NCBI GenBank assembly: GCA_051453625.1
Contig: JBOZIK010000001.1
Location: 97,611,619-97,675,618, forward strand
Direction: 5' to 3'
Length of the DNA stretch: 64,000 nucleotides
Origin: Welwitschia mirabilis
Lineage: Eukaryota; Gnetophyta; Gnetopsida; Welwitschiales
The translations under genes and the position numbers were made by a program. This document shows positions 58,398 through 64,000 of the stretch, piece after piece. How positions within the stretch are numbered: the first letter of the stretch is position 1; every line of letters begins with the position of its first letter. Below the pieces are notes generated by a model, which was not told the DNA's origin, did not search any database, and saw nothing but the letters and a program-made list of their open reading frames with translations.

Positions 58398-59633
58398 ATG
58401 AGTAATCCATTTGATAGTTTTTTTACCAGTTGTCTACCCATGTTTGATGGGTCAAACTATGCTTACTGGAAACTCAGAATAAGAATATTTCTTAGATCTT
58501 TAGATTCCAATATAGAAAAAGTTATTTATAAGGTTATCTATGCCTATGTTAACACAAACGGATACCAATGATAATACTATCTTAGTTCTCAAAGCCGAAG
58601 ATCAATGGACCTCCACTGATAAGACAAAATCCACCACAGATCATGCTCTTAATGTAATATTTTGTGTAATCTGTGTAGATGAGTTTAAGTGCATAGTAAA
58701 TTGTAATCATGCTAAAGAGGCTTGGGAAATTCTTGAAGTAGCACAGGAAGGAACATCAATTGTAAAGTAAGCAAAACTTTAAATGCTTATTTCAAAATTT
58801 GAAGACATCTANNNNNNNNNNNNNNNNNNNNNNNNNNNNNNNNNNNNNNNNNNNNNNNATATCGTAAACTCTATGGCAAACTTTGGATAATGCTTGAATG
58901 AAGGAAAGGTGGTGAGGAAGGTTTTGAGATCTCTACCAAAGAGATTTGAATCAAAGGTCACAGCCATTAAGGAGAGAAAAAACATAAATGCAATGGCACT
59001 AGAAGAACTACAAGGTAATTTACAAATCTATGAACTTAAATTTGTTAAAGATAAGAAGCAAAGTATTACTTTAAAATGTGTGTAATAAGATTACAAATCT
59101 AAAAGATCAGATGAGGACTTGAACTATGATGAAGTAGCTCTTCTAGCCAAAAGATTTAGGAAGTTTTACATAGAAAGAAAAAGGAAGAAGAGTCAAGTAG
59201 AAACTCAAAAAGAAATCATCTAAAACACAGAAAAGAGCAAGAAAAATATAAAGAAATCCAATGCTACTCATGCAAAGAATTTGATCATATGAAAAATGAG
59301 TATTCCAACACAAGAAGAGATAACAGGAAAATAAGAAATCCCTTTTTTATCACCATGTGGAATAATGAGGATGATGATGATGACAATTATTTAGATCAAG
59401 AGACATACAAAGATAGAAGATTGTCTTTCATGATAATTATGCCTCCCCTTAAATACTTACTTAGAACATCAGAGCCTGATGACTTGGATATGGTCAATGA
59501 AGAAGAAAATGAGTTAGAAGATACATGGCAGGAGCTATATGATGAATATGAAAAGCTAGCTAAAAGGATAAACGATCTGAACAAATTAGTGAAACGTCTT
59601 ACCAAAGAGAAGGAGGAAATGAAAATGAAATAA
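58398..59633 (+). pseudogene. Copia-2 gag, partly open
   Basis: It starts MSNPFDSFFTSCLPMFDGSN, then YAYWKLRIRIFLRSLD, with the Trp kept that Copia-1 lost. 58,540-58,767 and 58,894-59,082 are open and read KEAWEILEVAQEGT and VLRSLPKRFESKVTAI, which are UBN2-type Gag. A zinc knuckle CYSCKEFDHMKNEY (59,261-59,302) has Tyr in place of the last Cys. 59,289-59,630 is an open acidic/coiled-coil stretch (DDLDMVNEEENELEDT, KRLTKEKEEM). A 47-N gap lies inside. Frames change, so it is not functional as it stands. Confidence 0.9.
58812..58858. other. Gap of 47 N, correctly sized
   Basis: Aligned to Copia-1, exactly 47 bases (12,325-12,371 region) lie between the matching flanks, so this gap keeps the gag length. 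Confidence 0.85.
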
Positions 59634-59639
59634 AATGTG

Positions 59640-60400
59640 CTAAAATCTGATAACATGAATCTATTGTCATAGGTAAAAGATCTATTCTTCTTTGTAAATA
59701 AATTTTCTGGCAGTTTTTCTAAATTGGAACAGATGCTTGGAGTGTGAAAACTTACTAGAGACATATTAGTTATTAGTTTTAGTTCACAATATCTATAAGA
59801 ATAAGTAAACAGGTAATGTAAGTATACTTCTAAAATTTCATGTGACTTTTATGGTAAATTTAATCATCCAAATCTATTTTGCAAGATTAGATAATTAATG
59901 CTTTTCTTAGATTCTATAAATTATTTATCATTTAAATTCATTCCTAAAAGAAGTATATTACTTAAGACTAATAAGACTAAATGGGGAGAAGCTAATAATC
60001 TTAAAAGTTTTCTAACACAGATAGCTCTTACAGGATTAACTACAAATAGTTGGTACCTAGACAATGAACAATGAAGGCATATGACTGGAGAAAGATCAAA
60101 CTTTCAACATCTAAGGAGTATTAATGGGGATAGGTCATTTTTGGAAATAATAAAAAGGCAAAGATAGAAGGTACATGATGCATCAAAGGAGGTAAGTTAC
60201 CTAAACTTGATGATGTGCTTTATATAAATGATTTGAAACATAACGTATTGAGTATTAGTCAATTTTGTGACAAAGGTCACAAAGTAATTTATAGAAAATC
60301 AAAATGTGAAATTATAGATGTAAAAGCAAATGTTGTTATTCTTATTGAAAAATAAGTAGATAATATCTATAGAATAGATATTTGTTTGATTAATTAGTTA
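59640..60400 (+). pseudogene. Copia-2 protease region, broken
   Basis: NSWYLDNEQ (about 60,047-60,074) followed by a stop and RHMTGERSNFQHL (to about 60,112) is the Copia protease site 'SWYLDSG-S-HMTGD---F'; the catalytic Asp stays but Ser-Gly reads Asn-Glu. Then come LPKLDDVLYINDLKHNVLS-type text across frames and INQF-CDKGHKVI near 60,260. The frame is open only in pieces. Confidence 0.8.
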
Positions 60401-60530
60401 AATTATATGAACTACAACATGGAAAATAGAAATGTTCGCTTAAATTTTGATAAATCTAAACATTTTCTGGAAAACTTTGAAGTAACACCCCATTTCTGAA
60501 ATTTACTTATCAATCACAAAAATGAAGTGG
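60400..60530 (+). other. Pol deletion junction
   Basis: The left side matches Copia-1 at about 13,880 (after the protease linker). The right side, LNFDKSKHFLENF near 60,438-60,478, matches the RNase H end of Copia-1 near 16,466-16,500. Integrase, RT and RNase H are absent between them. Confidence 0.75.
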
Positions 60531-60539
60531 AGGTTTACT

Positions 60540-60720
60540 CATCGTCCTCTAGTTGATTAGAGGGCAGTTGACCAGATCTATGATTCGATCGACCAGATGT
60601 GATCGATCAACTGGCTTGAAAGCCTAGTCACTCAGATCCCTTTCTATACTATAGAACCGCATCTCGATGGATTGACCAGAATCTTGATCGGTCAACTAGA
60701 CCTGATGGATCACAATGTGA
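60540..60720 (+). repeat. Spacer motif cluster before Copia-2 ORF2
   Basis: Copies include 'gcagttgaccagatc', 'cgatcgaccagatg', 'gatggattgaccagaat' and 'gatcggtcaactagacc'. It corresponds to the cluster at 16,540-16,750 in Copia-1. Confidence 0.8.
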
Positions 60721-60929
60721 AAGTACCATTAATGGACCTAATTTTTTTATTCATTTCACCTTATTTTGCCTTATTGATAGAAGAAAAAGGCTCTTAAATT
60801 GATTTCTTTATGTTTTAAACTTCTTTATCTTTCAAATGTAGAGTTTTTTCCTTCCAGATCTAGATCTTTGCTCTCAGATCTAGTGTCTTTCTTTTAGATT
60901 TCTTACTTCTAGAGTCTTAGAAATAACTA

Positions 60930-61964
60930 AAAGCTCATCAAAGAGAAGAGTTAAGGAAGCTCTGTCAAGAGATCCTGCCCTTTTTTACTAGAGGATGTCT
61001 GAGGAAGACATTGACAAGTTTTCAGAGAAGTTTGAAAAGAAGCTAGTGTGTTAAGAATGATCTGTGGTAACCTTAGAGCTTAAAGAACTCAGGGATATCA
61101 TTTAGCTCCTAAGAAATTAGGATCTTGATTATTTTTTAGATGTTTCTAGCTCTGCTTATCCATTACTTACTTGCATGTTTTATTGTAATACTTCTTATGA
61201 TCGTGAATCAGGAACCCTTAAAACCCTTATTTTGGGGAAGCAGTTGAGAGTTATCATAAATCTCATTTCTGATCTAACTAATCTTTTCATAGGTGACTAT
61301 AGAGAGTTTTGGCCTCTTTGAGACACCATGGAAGATTAAACTGTAGTTACCAGGGAGATCTATGATAAGGTTCACTCTTGGAAACGTACTCTTTTTACTT
61401 TCTTATTAACACCAAAATACCGATTTCTTCATTTGATTTTCACTTATAATTTTTAACCTTAGGTAGGCATCATGGGGAGGCCTCCAGCTATAGAGCCTAT
61501 CTAATGTATCTGGTAGGGATAAATCATTCTATTGATTCTTTTGCCATCATACTAAAGAATATGATCTCTTAGTTAAAGTATCACAGGACTACGCCCTACC
61601 CTACTCTGTACTTATCACAAATTTGTGCAGTTATTTTCATGTAACCTTTCCTTCAAAACTAGAAACCCTCTAACCCATGACACCCATTAGGCATACAACT
61701 TTAACTTATATGCACATCTTTAACCCTTTTAAGAAATCCTCAAAGTCACCCTATCCAAAGGAAGCCTCTCCAGATGAGACTCTTTCATATCTGAGATGGA
61801 TTGATTCCTATACTAGACACATGAAGGAAGCACTCATAGTAGCTGGGTATAATATTGTTGACACATTAGCAGAGGCCATCAGCTCAGCATGCATGGGAGG
61901 AAATAAAGAAGATTCAGAAAAAGACTCTAAAGAGGAAGAAGAAGGGGATAAGGAATTTGATTAG
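60930..61964 (+). pseudogene. Accessory ORF after pol (ORF2), Copia-2
   Basis: Function unknown. From about ATG 60,995 it reads MSEEDIDKFSEKFEKKLV, LELKELRDII, YREFWPL (61,303) with an ED-rich step, LLTPKYRFLHLIFTYNF (about 61,406-61,456), and then an open stretch (61,677-61,961) with FKKSSKSPYPKEASPDETL, YLRWIDSYTRHMKEALIV and an acidic tail (KEDSEKDSKEEEEGDKEFD). It ends with TAG at 61,962. The homologous blocks in Copia-1 show that the element family carried this gene. It vaguely resembles plant-element ORFs named putative plant transposon protein. At least six stops lie in the 5' half. Confidence 0.75.
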
Positions 61965-62558
61965 AAGCTTTAAATTATGTTTTGCTCATGTGTTTTTGTT
62001 CTCTCCTTTGTTATTGATGTCAAAAAGGGGAGAATTAGTTGTTTGTTATTGGATGTTTACTTATGCTTTTAGATGTAGCATGCTCTTGATAAGAACTTTT
62101 ATTTTGTAATGTTTGCATATGTTTAATGAAATCAACATGCACTTTATTTTTATGCTCTGAATTGTTCTCATTTAGTATCTCAAGTCTTGTTATGCTTGTC
62201 TAAATTATATGTGCTTAACATGTTTTTTCAATGATAAATTTTAATATTTTAAATGGTTATTTCTTAAATTCAAATGATGATATCCAATATTGGAAATGAA
62301 CTTTAAAATATATTAACTGATCAATATATTAAATTGTTTATATGATCACATTGTGATTTTCATAAAATTTGTATTCTTAATTCTACAAAAGTGCATCTTA
62401 AATTTTTTTTTCATTTTAAGCATAAAATTTGATTATTTAAAGTGTCTTAACTTGTCTTAAAAAGGTATAATATTTTGTAAAAGAATAATAGGCATTTTGT
62501 GAGTGGGAGTTTTTCTAAATTCTAAATATTTTTACAACTAAGTATTATTTACCATAAA
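61965..62558 (+). other. Copia-2 3' untranslated part
   Basis: No ORF. 'gtcaaaaaggggagaattag' (62,020) is a purine-rich phrase after ORF2. The region then becomes AT-rich up to the polypurine tract. Confidence 0.5.
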
Positions 62559-62574
62559 TGTCAAAGGAAAAGAT
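62559..62574 (+). promoter_or_regulatory. Polypurine tract before the Copia-2 3' LTR
   Basis: 'tgtcaaaggaaaagat' lies directly before TGTTAGATTAT. It equals the Copia-1 tract in position and in most bases. Confidence 0.75.
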
Positions 62575-62790
62575 TGTTAGATTATATTTTATCAATTGAT
62601 GTAAAACTAATATTTTCTATGTAGCAAATTTTATGTATCTTACATAGAAGATGTTAATCACTTATAGGTCTAAAGATGAAATCAAAACCATCAAATTCTG
62701 AGCACTATAAACCTCTTAAGCTTATTTACCCTCTTAAGGGATCGAGCAAACATTTAAGGGGTTGATCACACCTGAAGCAGACTCAAAAAT
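62575..62790 (+). repeat. Copia-2 3' LTR, truncated at a gap
   Basis: It aligns with 56,773-56,990, including 'agaagatgttaatcactt' and one motif copy 'aaggggttgatcacacc' near 62,757. The remaining 1.35 kb expected from the 5' LTR is missing in a 100-N gap. Confidence 0.85.
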
Positions 62791-62890
62791 NNNNNNNNNN
62801 NNNNNNNNNNNNNNNNNNNNNNNNNNNNNNNNNNNNNNNNNNNNNNNNNNNNNNNNNNNNNNNNNNNNNNNNNNNNNNNNNNNNNNNNNN
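62791..62890. other. Assembly gap, 100 N, missing most of an LTR
   Basis: The left side is Copia-2 3' LTR, the right side is a minus-strand Athila Gag. About 1.35 kb of LTR and the far insertion junction are expected here. Confidence 0.8.
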
Positions 62891-64000
62891 AGAATTCCTA
62901 AGAGGATCATTAGGGTTCTGGGAGTTAGAAGGGTAGTTGGATTGGAAATTTTTATGTTCATATCTATTTCGATAGGGTTGGGAGTTAAGATAATGCGGTT
63001 GAAAATTACTAGGTTGTTCATTCATCCTATTTTAGAAGTTATGATTTGGGACTTGTCTTTGATTGTAGTTTTAAATGTAGTTGGACGGTTCTTGGTTCAA
63101 TGCATGTACTTCTTCATAAATTTTTTCCTTGCAAGTGGGNNNNNNNNNNNNNNNNNNNNNNNNNNNNNNNNNNNNNNNNNNNNNNNNNNNNNNNNNNNNN
63201 NNNNNNNNNNNNNNNNNNNNNNNNNNNNNNNNNNNNNNNNNNNNNNNNNNNNNNNNNNNNNNNNNNNNNNNNNNNNNNNNNNNNNNNNNNNNNNNNNNNN
63301 NNNNNNNNNNNNNNNNNNNNNNNNNNNNNNNNNNNNNNNNNNNNNNNNNNNNNNNNNNNNNNNNNNNNNNNNNNNNNNNNNNNNNNNNNNNNNNNNNNNN
63401 NNNNNNNNNNNNNNNNNNNNNNNNNNNNNNNNNNNNNNNNNNNNNNNNNNNNNNNNNNNNNNNNNNNNNNNNNNNNNNNNNNNNNNNNNNNNNNNNNNNN
63501 NNNNNNNNNNNNNNNNNNNNNNNNNNNNNNNNNNNNNNNNNNNNNNNNNNNNNNNNNNNNNNNNNNNNNNNNNNNNNNNNNNNNNNNNNNNNNNNNNNNN
63601 NNNNNNNNNNNNNNNNNNNNNNNNNNNNNNNNNNNNNNNNNNNNNNNNNNNNNNNNNNNNNNNNNNNNNNNNNNNNNNNNNNNNNNNNNNNNNNNNNNNN
63701 NNNNNNNNNNNNNNNNNNNNNNNNNNNNNNNNNNNNNNNNNGATGATCATGTAAGTTCTATCAGTTATGCATTTCTTACCATTTCCGAATGTAAGGATGA
63801 GTTGCTCTATTTCTATGATGTGTTGTAGGGGGTCTTCATCAGGTTCTCCTCTAAAGGTAAGATAAGCATTTAGGTTTTTTAGTTCTACATCATCACTAGA
63901 AGATAAGTCAAATGGGTTTTGAATTTCAAGTTGTTTATTAGCCATGAGATCTCTCAGAGTCACACGAGTATTTGGTTGAAGAGGAGTACGAGTAATAGTT
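62891..64000 (-). CDS. Athila Gag, minus strand, partial
   Basis: The minus strand is open from the window edge to the gap at 63,741: TITRTPLQPNTRVTLRDL, then DLSSSDDVELKNLNAYLTF and EQLILTFGNGKKC, with no stop, so the start lies outside the window. After the 602-N gap it continues with PTCKEKIYEEVHALNQE, two stops (after SNYI and HNF) and an Asn/Gln-rich tail (MNEQPSNFQPHYLNSQPYRN). The zinc knuckle is probably in the gap. It matches D2 and D3 Gag and is the cleanest Gag in the window. The tail stops make it doubtful as a working gene. Confidence 0.75.
63140..63741. other. Assembly gap, 602 N, inside Gag
   Basis: In D3 the same two Gag points (about 52,925 and 53,577) are about 650 bases apart, so the gap length is about right. 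Confidence 0.75.

Larger units (their letters stand above)
56773..62790 (+). mobile_element. Copia-2, deleted for integrase, RT and RNase H
   Basis: It has a 5' LTR (56,773-58,344), primer site, gag, protease, accessory ORF, polypurine tract and 3' LTR start (62,575), all on the plus strand. Relative to Copia-1, about 2.5 kb of pol (from the end of the protease linker to the end of RNase H) is missing at about 60,405-60,440. It lies inside the Athila D3 RT. The left flank is 'caatg'; the right flank is lost in the gap at 62,791. Confidence 0.85.

Noticed and set aside
59396-59764. Minus-strand Ser/Phe-rich open frame of 122 codons
   Set aside because: It is the reverse of the acidic, Glu/Asp-rich Gag segment of Copia-2 (59,289-59,630).

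Overview
The window looks like repeat-dense, AT-rich intergenic DNA from a flowering-plant nuclear genome. Plant-type LTR retrotransposons fill most of it: Ty1/Copia elements, a Tat-like Ty3/Gypsy, Athila-like Gypsies with a tRNA-Asp-like primer site, and a chromovirus-like integrase. There is also a tRNA-derived SINE. The single host-gene homology is a broken, apparently intron-less copy of a protein phosphatase 4 regulatory subunit 3 (SMEK/PSY2) gene. No intact host gene, tRNA, rRNA, CRISPR array or bacterial-style operon was found. Nearly all coding traces carry stops and frameshifts, so domains were called by reading across frames. Boundaries given without a terminal signal are approximate.

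Layout. 1-1,500: no gene recognised. 1,500-10,653: minus-strand Tat-like Gypsy (gag, protease, RT, RNase H, integrase from right to left), interrupted at 2,440-4,343 by an LTR plus leader of another Gypsy (family F). 10,654-25,101: Copia-1, plus strand, with LTRs, gag, pol and an extra ORF after pol. Its 3' half is disturbed by Athila-like material (18,080-22,237) and a small LTR with primer site (about 22,640-23,045). 25,107-28,470: unassigned sequence and a SINE at about 26,415-26,660. 28,470-30,530: SMEK pseudogene, minus strand. 31,480-31,945: chromovirus-type integrase. 32,000-37,840: old tandem and dispersed duplications plus a minus-strand Copia gag. 37,840-48,529: probable minus-strand Gypsy bounded by F LTRs, carrying gag at 45,480-46,430 and split by Athila copy D2 (41,004-44,185). 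49,748-56,772: Athila copy D3 (LTR, primer site, gag, duplicated protease, RT), cut inside RT by Copia-2 (56,773 to at least 62,790). 62,891-64,000: minus-strand Athila gag.

Two observations deserve most attention. First, Copia-1 and Copia-2 share an accessory ORF downstream of pol, seen in three partial copies, with an acidic C-terminal tail. The LTRs and the spacer just before this ORF both carry clusters of a degenerate motif close to GGGTCGACYAGAC, which suggests but does not prove separate expression of that ORF. Second, the SMEK copy reads collinearly with the protein and without visible introns. Nine N gaps interrupt the window. Three have the same sequence on both sides, one matches its homologous length exactly, and one is much longer than its homologue predicts.
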